This document shows positions 46,911-57,625 of a stretch of 64,000 bases of DNA, in pieces. Position 1 is the stretch's first letter. The number at the start of each line of letters is the position of its first letter. The stretch is from Amborella trichopoda (lineage: Eukaryota; Streptophyta; Magnoliopsida; Amborellales; Amborellaceae): assembly GCF_000471905.2 (NCBI RefSeq), contig NW_006497672.1, positions 1,277,024-1,341,023 of the forward strand, given 5' to 3'. Made by a program: the position numbers and the translations under genes. The notes under the pieces were generated by a model. That model searched no databases, had not been told where the DNA came from, and saw nothing but the letters and a program-made list of their open reading frames with translations.

Positions 46911-47859
46911 TTTTTTCTCTTTCCTTCTCTCTTCTCTCACACTCTTCTCCTTCTTTCTTTCTCTTCCTCTCTTTCATTCTCTTCTCTCTCTTATTATCTT
47001 ACTTCTTACTCTCGCTTTATGGTTTTCATTCTTTTTGTTATCCTTTTGTTGGATTAAGAAGGGTTGAGATTAGCCTCTTATGGTAGTCTTATCGTTTAGC
47101 CCTATTATTGTTATGTCAAAATTACTGCACCCGCTTTATCGCCACGACAGACTAACCATCGTGTCTAGCTAGTCAGTATAAGTATTGACATCTAGTAATA
47201 ATCCTGTAGAGTTGGTCTGAGTTGCCAAGCATGTTTTACTATCACGTCAGGCTAATTACTCACCCGCTTAATCACTGTGTTGATCTCCCCGCCTGGTCAA
47301 ATTCTTCTTTCCCCCATCTTTCTTCTCTCATTCTTTCCTTCTTCTTTTGAATGTGCATGCCCCAAAAGGCCATGAGAGGTCCACTAACCCACCTATCTTA
47401 TAACCTTTGCCATACATGTGTGATTGCAGAAAACAGGAGAATACAAGCCAAGGGAGGCGATTTCGAACAAGTTTTATTACTGGGCGGATTTCTTCGTGAT
47501 CTAAGAGGGTCCCCACGTGAGCCAGCCTGAGTAAGTCCTAAACCCACTTTAAATTCCTCTCTCATCGGATTGTAATACCTGCCCTTATTCTCGAACGAGG
47601 TTCCTGAGAGAGAGATCTCAAAAGTCTTAGGCCTCCTCTAAAACTCGAGACGCATGCAGCCTGATCATCTAGATCCTGAGGGCGAGATCGAGGCACCTAA
47701 CCACTTTCTTTTTTTATTTTTTTACCCGTGATGCCTTTTCAAGGTTTCACCATGTCCATTTTTTTTTCTTTGTTTTTCTGTTTTCAGGTTTTCACCACAC
47801 TATTGAGCTCGTTACAGGTAGTATTTTTTGAAATACATCGCATTAATGGGGTCGTTAAG

Positions 47860-48909
47860 TTCATACCCCTCTTGATTTTTTATCTTGTAAGAATTGCCTG
47901 TGTGCACTCGGGTAACCACGAATGGCCCCTCCCAATTAGGTTTGCACTTGTCTAAATGGTGTGGATTTACAGAAATGTGGAAAATTTTCTTGAGTACCCT
48001 ATCCCCTTCTCTGGACTGTCGAGGAACAACTTTTCTTTAGTATGGCCTCTTGATTCTACACTGGTAAGCAATGATATTTTATGTTGCTCGTAGTCGTCTT
48101 TCATCCAATGTAATGAGGGCAGCGAGTTGTGCTTTGATCTTTTATTCCTCATGTGAATTTTTGTGAATAAGCACTCAGAGAGACGGTATCTCAACTTCAA
48201 TGAGTAGCACTCCTTCCATGTCATACACTAATGAGTATGGGGTCATGCCAGGAGGAGTCTTCTCAGTTGTCTGGTAGGCTCATAGAGAGTCATTTAGCTT
48301 TTTGTGGCAATCTTTGCGACCTTCTATTATTCGATCTATAATCCTGAGAAGTCCTTTGTTCGTGGCCTCTGCTTGTCCATTTCCTTGAGGGTAGTATGAT
48401 GTGGAGAATTTTCGCTTTATCCCAAACGTTTTGCACACTTCAGTGAACTTTTCATTTTTGGGATTAGATCCATTGTCAGTAATGATTGACTCAGAAACAC
48501 CAAATCTGAATAAAATATTGTTCTTTATGAAATGGGCAACATGTTGTCCTTCAATTTTGACAAATGATACGGGTTCTACCCATTTTGTGAAGTACTTTGT
48601 AGCTATTAATATAAAACGGTGGCCATTTGAGGCTTTCGGTGAGATCACTTCGATGATAGCAAAACCCCACATGGCGAAGGGCCATACGGGCGGTGTTGAG
48701 TTAAGTGGTACGGACAGTGCATGGATGAGGTCTCCATAAAGTTGACATTTGGGACACCTCTTAATGAACTTACAACAATCTTCGGCCATGGTGGTCCAGT
48801 AATAGCCTTGGTGCATGATTATTTGAGCTAAGGCGGCTGCCCCAGAATGACCTCCTTCATTGTGTAACTCTCTGTCAGTACTTAGTCGATTTTTGGCTGA
48901 TCGAGACAC
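47860..48909 (-). pseudogene. Y' integrase remnant
   Basis: The minus frame 48909-48280 is open for 209 codons. It has the zinc-binding set 'LHNEGGHSGAA...RCPKC' with H, H, C, C in place. The core has 'MWGFAIIEVI', where the first catalytic D (present as 'GPDIIG' in Y) is replaced by A. 'SIITDNGSN' and 'YYPQGNGQAEATNKG' keep the second D and the E. The C-terminal part (48280-47860) continues after frame changes. Integration activity would be lost with this substitution. Confidence 0.85.
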
Positions 48910-48992
48910 CGTAGAATGATACGACCAAAGGATTTCTTGAATAGAAGATCACCTCTTACCAAAATTCACATAGAAAACATTCTACGGGCTTC

Positions 48993-50003
48993 TTAATCCT
49001 TTTTGGTGGCTCCTTCAGGGTATGACCTATCTTTTAGTAGGGACAGAACATCGTGGAACCATGGTTTTGCCTTAACTAGTGCATCTGAAGCCACGAGAGA
49101 CACTTCCCCATCATTCTCATTTTCTTGCTCTATTTCATCTTCGATCTTTGATGGGAAAGGATTATGTTTGTTTCTGATGTAGAATGGCAGCGTGGTGATT
49201 TCTGGAGGAATATCAACTATTGAAGCATGGGTCTCATGGGTGTGGGTGAACCGGTTATTTTTCCTAGTTAGGTGTTGAAAGGTGATTTTCTTAAAATATG
49301 GGATCATCTTTTCCACCTTTTCTTGATAGGGTTTGAACTATTCTTCTTTCACCTTCCAAATCCCTTATACTTGGTTTATGACGAGTAAGGAGTCACCAAT
49401 CACTTGTATTAGCTGGATTTTCATTCCCATATCGTTCTCAAGCCCGACTATGAAGGCTTCATATTTAACAATGTTATTGGTTCATGGGAAATTCAATCTG
49501 ATGATTATTGGCATTAAAATTTTCTCCGACGAGCATAGTATGACTCCTATACCTGACCCATATTCATTCCTTGCACCGTCAAAGTATAGATCCCAAATTG
49601 AGTCCTCAATTGTGAAGAGGTTTTCATCATGGAGATTCGTGTTGACAAGATTGTTATTTGGCAGCGCGTGTTCAGCTAAGTGGTCAACCATGGCTTGTCC
49701 TTTGATCAATTTTTGAGTCTCAAACTCCCTCAATAGCATTCTCCACTTCATCAAATGTCTGTTAAGGACTGGTCTCTCCAATAAGTACTTGAGTAAGTCA
49801 ATTTTCGAGATGAGATTGACTGTATGAGATAAGACATAGTGTCTTAATTTCTGCATAGACCACACAAGCGTCAAGCAATGCTTCTCTACATCCGTGTATC
49901 TTGTCTCATAGTCGACCAAGGTTTTGCTAATGTAGTATATCGTTTGTTCTTTTCCATGGTCGTCGTATTGTCCTAACATTGCTCCCATGGTCTTGTCTTT
50001 CAT
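48993..50003 (-). pseudogene. Y' tandem RNase H domains
   Basis: The minus frame 50003-49482 is open for 173 codons. It holds the end of gypsy-type RNase H ('MKDKTMGAMLGQYDD', 'YETRYTDVEKHCLTLVWSMQ') and then the archaeal-type domain start 'WDLYFDGARNEYGSGIGVIL'. After a stop at 49481 come 'YEAFIVGLEN' and 'VIGDSLLVINQV', and a tail (49316-48993) with 'FQHLTRKNNRF'. Unlike Y, the catalytic 'YFDGA' is intact. Confidence 0.85.
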
Positions 50004-50229
50004 AGATATGTATAGGAACTGAGGTTTGTCTGGACTAGGAAGACTAAGAATGGGAGGCTTGGTGAGGTTCTCCTAGATTTGATCAAACAATTCTTGGCAT
50101 TCATTATCCCATTTGAATGGGGTATCCTTCTTAAGGAGCCTATTGAACGGTGCGCACTTGTCTGCCAGTTGTGAAATAAAATGCCTTATGACTTGTATGT
50201 GACCTTGAAGCCCACTGATTTCTTTGATG

Positions 50230-50790
50230 TTCCGAGGGGGGGCATTTCAGTGATGGCTCGTTCTTTTGACGGGTCCATCTCAATGCCCCTTTAGCTTACC
50301 ATAAAGCCTGGTAATTTGTTAAATTCAACTCCAAAAGCATATTTTTGTTGATTGGGTTTGAGTTGATGCTTTCGAAGTCTTTCAAAAATGGTTCTCAGGT
50401 TGGTGAGATGATCATACCTGGTCTTCGACTTGATCAGAATGTCATTAACATAGTCTTCCATGATGCTATGCATTAAGTTGTGGAAGATGCTGGTCATTGC
50501 CCACTGATAACTTGCCCCTGCATTTTTTAGGCTAAAGGGCATGGCACATGCAGTAAGTTCTCCATTGCGTTATGAATGATGTCTTGGCTTGGTTTTCTTC
50601 TACCATGAGAATCTGGTTATAGCCTGAAAGGCCATCCATGAATAACAACATCTCATGACCTGTAGTGTTGTCGACCAAGGCATCTATATTTGGTAATGAA
50701 AAATTGTCCTTTGGACATGTCCTGTTGAAGTTTCTATAGTCGACACACACTTGGATCCTCCCGTCTTTCGTGGGTACGACCACTATGTTG
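50230..50790 (-). pseudogene. Y' reverse transcriptase remnant
   Basis: Copies element RNA into DNA. Minus-strand motifs in order are 'KDGRIQVCVDYRNFN', 'KDNFSLPNIDALVDNT', 'FMDGLSGYNQI' (first catalytic D) and 'TSFITQWRTYC'. A frameshift follows near 50540, then 'MPFSLKNAGASYQWAM' and 'EDYVNDILIKS'. The usual YVDD box reads YVND; codon AAT at 50446-50444 replaces an Asp codon. With the frameshift this makes the enzyme inactive. The fingers and palm are otherwise close to the Tat consensus as I know it. Confidence 0.9.
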
Positions 50791-51300
50791 GCGAACCATT
50801 ATGAGTAATCGATGGGGTAATGAACTTTGTATTGAGCAGTTTGTCGATTTCTTCCTTAATTTTGAGCTCAAGGTGGGTCTTTGACATTTGAGTTTCTTCC
50901 TTACAGGCTTTGCCCCTTCATTCAATATTAGATGATGTTGCACCAATGTGGGATCAAGCTCTGACATATCATCGTATGACCAGGCGAAGACATAGCAATA
51001 TTTCTTGAGAAAGGAAATCATATTTCCCTCTCCTCAAGAGATAGGGAGGTTCCAATCTTGGTTAACCTTGTGTCCTTCTCAGCTCCTAGGTTTACGTCAA
51101 TCGTCTCTGCAATTATAGCCATTGGGTCACCATCGAACCTCTTCTTAAATTGCTCAACATGGGAAGTGAGTTCCTCAGGTTGAGGGATTTCCTCAAACTC
51201 TTGGCTCTCTTGATCTTCATCTTGGTCATCCAATTCGTCGTCTTGGGTATTGTGCACCGTTATTGGGCAATCTTGAATGTTTTCCACTTTTGAAAATTCT
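50734..51300 (-). pseudogene. Y' linker between protease and reverse transcriptase
   Basis: An acidic stretch ('DDELDDQDEDQESQEFEEI', 51287-51180) is followed by 'ETIDVNLGAEKDTRLTKIG', 'KKYCYVFAWSYDDMSELDP' and 'VQHHLILNEGAKPVRKKL'. This is the standard lead-in to plant gypsy reverse transcriptase. Two overlapping frames are needed (51287-51018 and 51021-50734). Protease is not present. Confidence 0.8.
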
Positions 51301-52657
51301 TTTCATTATTATTAATTTTATCAAGTTATAAATTTTCAATGGATTTTGAAATAACTGTTTGAAGACATTTTTCAACACCTTGGTCCCTGATAAGGAATAG
51401 GGGAGAAGCCGGTCAATAAAGTCTAACAAATATTAGAAATTTTGATAGTCCCAAAATAGCTCCAGAACTGGCCAAGATCTTCATGTGGACTCTTAAAAGT
51501 CTCTTGCCAAGTTAGGTCACATTCTGACATGTTTAAGGTAGTGCAGATTGAGAAACAGTTTCGGCAGAATCCGCCTCTGGCATCCTGAAACGGACCCTTA
51601 TAACTAGAACTATATTTTTGGCGCGACAAATTGTTATAAGACCATCGCCGTAGGATCCGATACGGTTGAAATCCCCAGGGATCAAATTTTAGCTTAAACA
51701 GACATTCCAGGAAGAAGTTGTAAGCAAAAGAGAGAAACACGAGGAGCTGCAAGCTATTCCCGTGCGGCAACCCTGCAACTCAACTCCAATAAGGGGGCAG
51801 TCCTGAATAGTGATTTTCGATGCTCATGTCTCACCTGTCTCGATTCATATTGTGCTTAAATTTTATGAGCATGTTTGTCTCGTCAAGACAAGTGTTTCAA
51901 TATGTGGCACGCCCCATGACGACGCTTGAGCGCGAAGAAAATCTATAGAGAAGTTGCTGATCTGTGAAGAAAGAGTAGGAAAATCAGTAGCATCGTGCCT
52001 TGCTCGAGCGGAGAAATCATGCCACTCGTGCCCCGATCTACGTTAAACCAGTTTTATCACGTGCGTAAGGTCTAAGGCTATCCCTAATCTGAACCCCGTA
52101 CTTGATGAACGGTAAAATTTCGTACACGAAGCCGATGAAGTGACTGCAAATTCCAGTGTCAGAATTCCAGATACCAGCAAAAACTCCAAAGTTTCAAAAT
52201 CTTCTTCCGGACACGAAATCAAGGTGCGTTTGTTGCCACACGATCGTGACAGCATGCTTAGGGTGATCTAGTGAAGAAATCACAGACAAACATCAAGAAA
52301 TGAGCACACTATTGATCCAAAGTTTCAAGATTCATCAAAATTTCAAATCACATGATCATAGCCTAAAAACATGATCCATGGCTCGAAGTTGGTATCAAAT
52401 CGTTCTCTTTGTCGAGCCCTACAAGAAAACCAATCATCTCTCGATAAACGGGCATCAAAACAACCCTGGATCATCCATGAAAAATCATGCACGTTCTAGG
52501 GCAGCATAAGGACTGTTTCGAAATTCCATAAATTGTTATGAAGGGGCAAATATGTCATTTTGTACCCTATTTTCCTGATTCTTTTATGTGAATTAAATCA
52601 TATATTCCAGCAATTAGGTTTAATTTTGATCAATCCACCCATGTTTGGGCACCACTC

Positions 52658-52728
52658 TATATGTACCATGTTCAACCGTTGTACGCAGACCCCTCATTCA
52701 TTCACCAAGGAGAACTTTGCTTAATAAA
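52658..52728 (+). promoter_or_regulatory. TATA-like site and poly(A) signal of X copy E
   Basis: TATATGTA at 52658-52665 and AATAAA at 52723-52728, after 'ccacccatgtttgggc'. It is a weaker TATA match than in copies A and C. Confidence 0.5.
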
Positions 52729-53189
52729 TTTTCTCTTTCTTCTCATTGTTGGGTCATGTTTGGAGAGAGAGAAAGGAGAGGGAAATTTTTGATCAGTACC
52801 CCTAAGCTCAAGGTAAATCTTCTCTCTCTTCTTTTCTTTCATCTTCTTCTTCTTCGTCTAAACTCCTCTCAGAGGCTATGGATGATAGTAACAGTGTCGC
52901 ATATGCTTCGTTCTTCTCTTTTCTGCCCCTTTTGGTTTCACAGATCGTGCATGACGATGGCATCTCCATTTGCAAACTGCTTGCCCATTCTGTTTGCTCG
53001 TCGTTATCTCTCAGCGAGGCTCGCAGATGGCACTGCTCATCGTCGTACGCAGAGGTGTCCCCAATGTCTCAATGTAGAGAACAGACAGTGAAACTTATTA
53101 CCGCCCATAGGGGTCACCCCCTATTGCACGCCTATCGAAGATGGCGATGCCAATCGCCATCAGTGAGGTGTCACGGCAACACCTATCGC

Positions 53190-53395
53190 CACCTGCGATC
53201 TTCCTTCACGCGCTCAGTGCCTATTGCAGGCAATAATCTTCCTTCACGCGCTCGGTGCCTATCGCCGTCCGCGAGCTCCCGTCGCGCGCTTGGTGACTAT
53301 CACCATCCACGAGCTTTCTTCGTGAGCTTGGTGACTTATCGCCATCCGTGAGCTTTCTTCGTGTGCTCGGTACCTATGGCCATCCGCAAGCCTCA
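53190..53395 (+). repeat. 38-bp minisatellite, copy E first array
   Basis: Five or so units of 'cgagctttcttcgtgagc' plus 'tcggtgcctatcgccatc'. Same family as 8035-8330. Confidence 0.75.
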
Positions 53396-55404
53396 TTCTT
53401 GAGGGTGGCGATGCCTAGCACCATTGGGATTCTATTTTTTCGTTGTCTCGCGCCTTCTTTCCATTCTTTTCTCTCCTCAGTTGACTGAGGGTAGACTCAG
53501 TCTAGCATTACTATAACGGTTGGTTGTCGAACCATATTGTCGTCACGCTAGTCTGAGTATCATGCTTGTCTTGCTGCTGAGCCACATTAGAACAGTCATA
53601 TCGACCTTGGTTTCGAGTAGTATTGTCGTCGTGCTGGTCTGAGTTACCGCGCCCGTCTTGCTACCACTTCGAGTTGGTCATTGCATTGGTCCAACTATCA
53701 TGCTAGTCTCATCCCCTTATCGAGTCCCCTCTTCTTTTCTCCTCTCACTCGAACCTACTACTTTTCATCACCTTAACTTCTCACCTTCTCAGCCACATGA
53801 AGGTACATTACACTAAGACAAGGGTGGGTCATTCCGCCCACTTGTCTTGCAAATTAAATAGTAGTGTCGTACAGAAAATCAGAAGATTGCAGGTCAAGGG
53901 AGGCGATCCCGAACCAGTTTAAGCAGCTGGGGGCTTTTCGTCATGATCTAAGATGGTGCCCGCCCGAGTCAGCTCGAGTAAGTCACAGACCCAGGTGAGG
54001 TTGGTCCCCACCTCACATCCAAAATTCCTCTTGTACTAGTTGGACACCTGCCCTTGTTTTGTGAACAAGGTTCCCGAGAGAGCAATATCAGGTCTTGGGT
54101 CTTTTGAACCCAAGACACGTGTCACCCGATCATCTAGATCTGGGGAGGCGAGATTGAGGCACTTAACCAGCTTGGCGACTCCACTTGGGACTTATTACCC
54201 CTTCGTCGGTTCCTTATTGTTTGATCAGTATCACCTTTTACTTTTTGCATTACTTTCTATGACATCTGGGTTATTCAATCTGTTCATCCGAGTCGGAGAT
54301 TTTCTTAGCCCTGGACTCGTGACTGTCCTAAGGAAGCAAGCTGTTCAAGCCTCCTTCCCTACACTCCTCCTGAGTCAGGACTCACAGTCCAGCTCCCAAG
54401 TGCTTTCCATGGTTGGTGCGAGAAGCAACTTGAAGGTCCTTGACTACGGGGCTTCCTCGCCCTGGTGGACCCTTCACCAAGGCCCCTTGCATTGGTAGCA
54501 CATCTGCCACTGCACATAGCACGCACCTTGCCTCTAACAAGTCCGTTGCAAGTCATATGTCTGAGGAATGTCGAAAGGCTGCCTAGTCCACTTTCACGAA
54601 AGGCAAGCAAGTTGCCATCGCTTCTGAGGGTCACCGCAAGGCTACCCCTCGAACTCCTTCACTACCCTTAACCTCTACAGTTGGAGGCTCGGCACACAGA
54701 GTCAGAGATCCTGAGGTCTCCACCCTACACACACACCTAAAGGCTCGTGGTCCATCCACACGAGCCACACCTCAGGGCAACTTTCATGCTGCCTCGAACT
54801 CACATTCAAGGCTAGGCTTCCTCGAGCCAAACCCTGTGCGCGCCATGTGTCCCGTAGCTCAAGTCAGTGCCAGTTCTACGTTACCTCGCTCACATGAGGG
54901 TCGACCGCTTCGTCCTTCCTCTCACCACACAAAGCTTCACCATGTGAGAGATAGGATTCTACCCGATCCCTCACAGATACAAGCTCATGAGTCTCGACCT
55001 CTTAAGGTCGAACCAGTTGAGAAAACCCGGGCTGACCCTCAAGTCACCTGGACGGCTAAAGCTAAAGGTGCACACACACTGACTTTTGCAGGTTCCTTCC
55101 CGACCCTGACTCAGGAGGAGTCATGAACCAGCTCCTTCTTCTATTGCTCTTCCTACACCAGACAAGCACCTCGAGACCTAGTGCTCAAAGGTTTTCCCTA
55201 AGAGTATCATCTTCAGTCAGCCGCCTCAAGTCAGACATGCATCTGGGTCTCACAAGGGAATCCGAGCCAATGGCCTGATGTCAGATAGGAGCCTGCATCC
55301 TCCAAGGTAGTGACCCAAGTTTCCCTCTATCCTTGGACCCCATTCTTTTCTTCAGCTAATAGACAAGACCCTCACCTGCTCATGAAAAGCAAGGCAGTCC
55401 AAAT
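53263..55404 (+). repeat. Tandem duplication, unit 1
   Basis: Runs from inside the 38-bp array, through the LTR end, PBS-like site and leader, to 'aaggcagtccaaa'. Unit 2 repeats the same order: 'gcttttcgtcatgatctaag' at 53935 against 'gcttttcgacgtgatctaag' at 56194, PBS-like motif at 54173 against 56409, 'gcacatctgccactgcacat' at 54499 against 'gcatatctgccattgcacac' at 56722, and 'tctatccttggaccccatt' at 55326 against 57550. The two units are clearly diverged. Confidence 0.85.
54173..54190 (+). other. X primer-binding-site-like motif, unit 1
   Basis: TGGCGACTCCACTTGGGA, 3 nt after the proposed LTR end 'cttaacca'. Plant Tat/Ogre elements often have a very similar motif here. Confidence 0.65.
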
Positions 55405-57625
55405 CTCACCGTCCGCGAGCTTCCTTCGCATGCTTGGTGCCCATCATCGTCTACGAGCTTCGTCCGCGCATTCGGTGCTCATCATCATTCTTCTTGCGTC
55501 CCACGCCTATTGTCGTGGACCTCATGAGAACTATCACCTCACGCTTCGTAAATGGCTTTCACCGCACACTCCATGAGAGGCTATCGCTGCCCACGCAATG
55601 GCGCGTTACCTTCTTATGTTGCCAACGACAATGTCTAGCATCGTCTGTAGTCCTCTACTCACCCTCTAGCAGTGACCAGTAGTGTCTAACGCCATTCCAA
55701 GGCCGTGACACTGCTACCCCACGGTCATGGGTGGCAACTCCTAGCGCCATCAGGACCCTATCCCCTCTGCTGTCTCGCTGTCTTTCTTTTTCTCTCTCTT
55801 TCCTTCTATTCACTCTTTTCTCTCCTCACTTGATTAAGGTCGACTTAACCTAGCATCACCACATCGGCCTCGGTTTCGAGTAGTGTTGCCGCCGTGCTGG
55901 TCTTGAGTACCATGCTCATCTTGTTACTACTCTAAGTCGGTCACTATTCAGCTATCAAGCTAGTCTCGTCGCTTCATCACGTTTTCTTCTTTCTTCGACA
56001 TTTGCTCGAAACTTTCACTACATCACTCTAACCCTGTACATTCTTAGCCACGCGGATGTGTAATGCCCTAAGACTAGGGTGGGTCTCTTTTACCCACTTG
56101 TCTTGCAAATTAACCACAGTAGTATTGTACAGAAAAACAAGGAGATTATAGGTCAAGGGAGGTGATTCTGAACCAGCTAAAGTAGCTGGAGGGCTTTTCG
56201 ACGTGATCTAAGAGGGCGCAAATGAGAGCCAGCCTGAGTAAGTCCCGAACCCACCTTAAATTCCTCTCTCATCGATTGGTATAACTTCCCTAGGTCTTGA
56301 GCAAGGTTCTGAGAGAGTGATCTAAAATCCCAGGTTCACTATAAACTCGAGATACATGCCGTCAGACCACCTTGATCCGGATGGTGAGATCGAGGTACCT
56401 AACATGCTTGGCGACACCACTGGGGGCTTACTACCCCTTGGTCGGTTCACTCTTGTTTAACCAGTATTGTCTTTTACTTTCTGTATTAATTTCTATGGCA
56501 TCTGGGTTGTTCAACCCGTTCATCCAAGTTGAGGACTTCCTTATCCCCACACTTATCACTATCCCAAGGAAGCGAACTGCTCATGCTTCATTCCTTACTC
56601 TCTTGCTAAGTTGCGACTCACAGTCTGACTCCCTTGGGTCGATGCGAGAGGGGCCTTAAAGGTCCCTGACTTCTTGCTGCCTCGCCTTGGTGGCCCTCCA
56701 CTAAGGCTTCTTGTATCGGTGGCATATCTGCCATTGCACACAGCACACACCATGCTACCGGCAAGTCCCTTGCATGTCATATTACTGAAGCACAATGGAA
56801 GGCTGCCCCCATCTTCTTGCGAGAGGCAAGCAAATTGTCGTCACTTCTGACATTCGTCGCAAGGCAACCCCCTATACTCTTTCACCTCTTTGAAACTCTA
56901 GACTTAGAGGCTCGGCATACCAAGGCGAAGACCCTGCAGACTCCATCTCTTGCACACACCCAAGGGCTCATGGTCCATCCAATCGAGCCATGCCTCCGGG
57001 CAACCCCCACATTGCCTTGAGCTCGCATCAAGGGCTAGGCCTTCTTGGGCAACTCCTGCGTGCGCCAAGCATTCGCTTTCCACAGCTCGGGGCAGTGCTA
57101 GGTCTATGCCACCTTGAGGACATGAGGATGAATCACTTCATCCTCCCTCCAAGTACACACGGCCCCACTCTGTGAGAGATGAGCTTCTTCCTTGTCCCTC
57201 ACAAACACAAGCTCATGGGTCTTGACCTCCCAAGGTTGAACTAATTGACCGAGCTCGAGTTGACCCCCAAGTCACTCGGACTGCTAACCCTAAAGGTGCA
57301 CATGCACTGCTTTCACAGGTTCCTCCCCGGTCCGGACTCAGGTGGATTCATGAACAAACTACTTCCTCTGTCGATCGCCAGACACCAATCAAGCTCCTCG
57401 TGCCATGGTATCCAAAGGTCTTCCCTAAGAGTACCATCTTGGGCCAGCCTCAGGTCAGCAGTGCACATGGGCCCCACGAAAGAACTCGGGGCAACAACTT
57501 GATGTTAGATACAGGCCTCCAACCTCCAAAGCAGAAACTCAGGCTGCCTTCTATCCTTGGAGCCCACTTCCTGCTCCAACTCATAGACACGGCCCTTGCA
57601 TGTTCAAAGAAAGTGAGGCAAACTA
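55405..57625 (+). repeat. Tandem duplication, unit 2
   Basis: Begins abruptly within 38-bp array sequence ('ctcaccgtccgcgagcttcc') right after unit 1 ends. It then repeats the U5-like region, LTR end ('cctaaca' at 56404), PBS-like site and leader. Unit 2, unlike unit 1, continues into gag, so unit 2 holds the original junction with coding sequence or the duplication ended there. Confidence 0.85.
56409..56426 (+). other. X primer-binding-site-like motif, unit 2
   Basis: TGGCGACACCACTGGGGG, a diverged second copy of the motif at 54173. Confidence 0.6.

Larger units (their letters stand above)
41670..47703 (+). mobile_element. Family X copy C, downstream part (LTR-like)
   Basis: Resumes X sequence after Y. 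The order is 'gggagtca' boxes (41.7-41.9 kb), the higher-order minisatellite (41.95-43.02 kb), the block matching copy A 1690-3765 (43.02-44.95 kb), the block matching 6650-7500 (45.0-45.83 kb), TATA/AATAAA, a CT-rich tract, the B/C-type minisatellite, a unique stretch (47.0-47.6 kb), and the end 'gaggcacctaacca' at 47703. Directly after it comes Y' sequence, unrelated to the PBS seen in copy E. This is as expected if 47703 is an LTR terminus and copy C is a 3' or solo LTR. Confidence 0.7.
47704..51345 (-). mobile_element. Y': truncated relative of Y
   Basis: On the minus strand it runs from the protease/RT linker, through reverse transcriptase, both RNase H domains and integrase, into the T-rich 3' flank seen in Y at about 33.43-33.55 kb. 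No LTR is present at either side. The left edge is exactly the end of X copy C. The right edge, near 51345, switches to X copy E in the middle of its LTR-like sequence. It was therefore truncated by insertion or rearrangement at both ends. It is the only reverse transcriptase in the window. Confidence 0.85.
51346..54169 (+). mobile_element. Family X copy E, LTR-like part (5'-truncated)
   Basis: From about 51346 it matches copy A 3330-3765 and 6654-8490 and copy C 44530-45830. The junction with Y' falls inside X sequence, so the LTR start is missing. It contains a TATA-like site and AATAAA (52658-52728), the 38-bp array (about 53190-53395) and a stretch ending 'gaggcacttaacca' at 54169, followed by a PBS-like motif. 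The Harbinger insertion of copy A is absent. Confidence 0.7.

Noticed and set aside
46669..46977. Lys/Arg/Glu-rich minus-strand frame resembling a coiled-coil or nuclear protein
   Set aside because: Its composition comes from the GA-rich minisatellite. The repeated 'LGWKEKRE'-type phrase is the tandem unit in translation.
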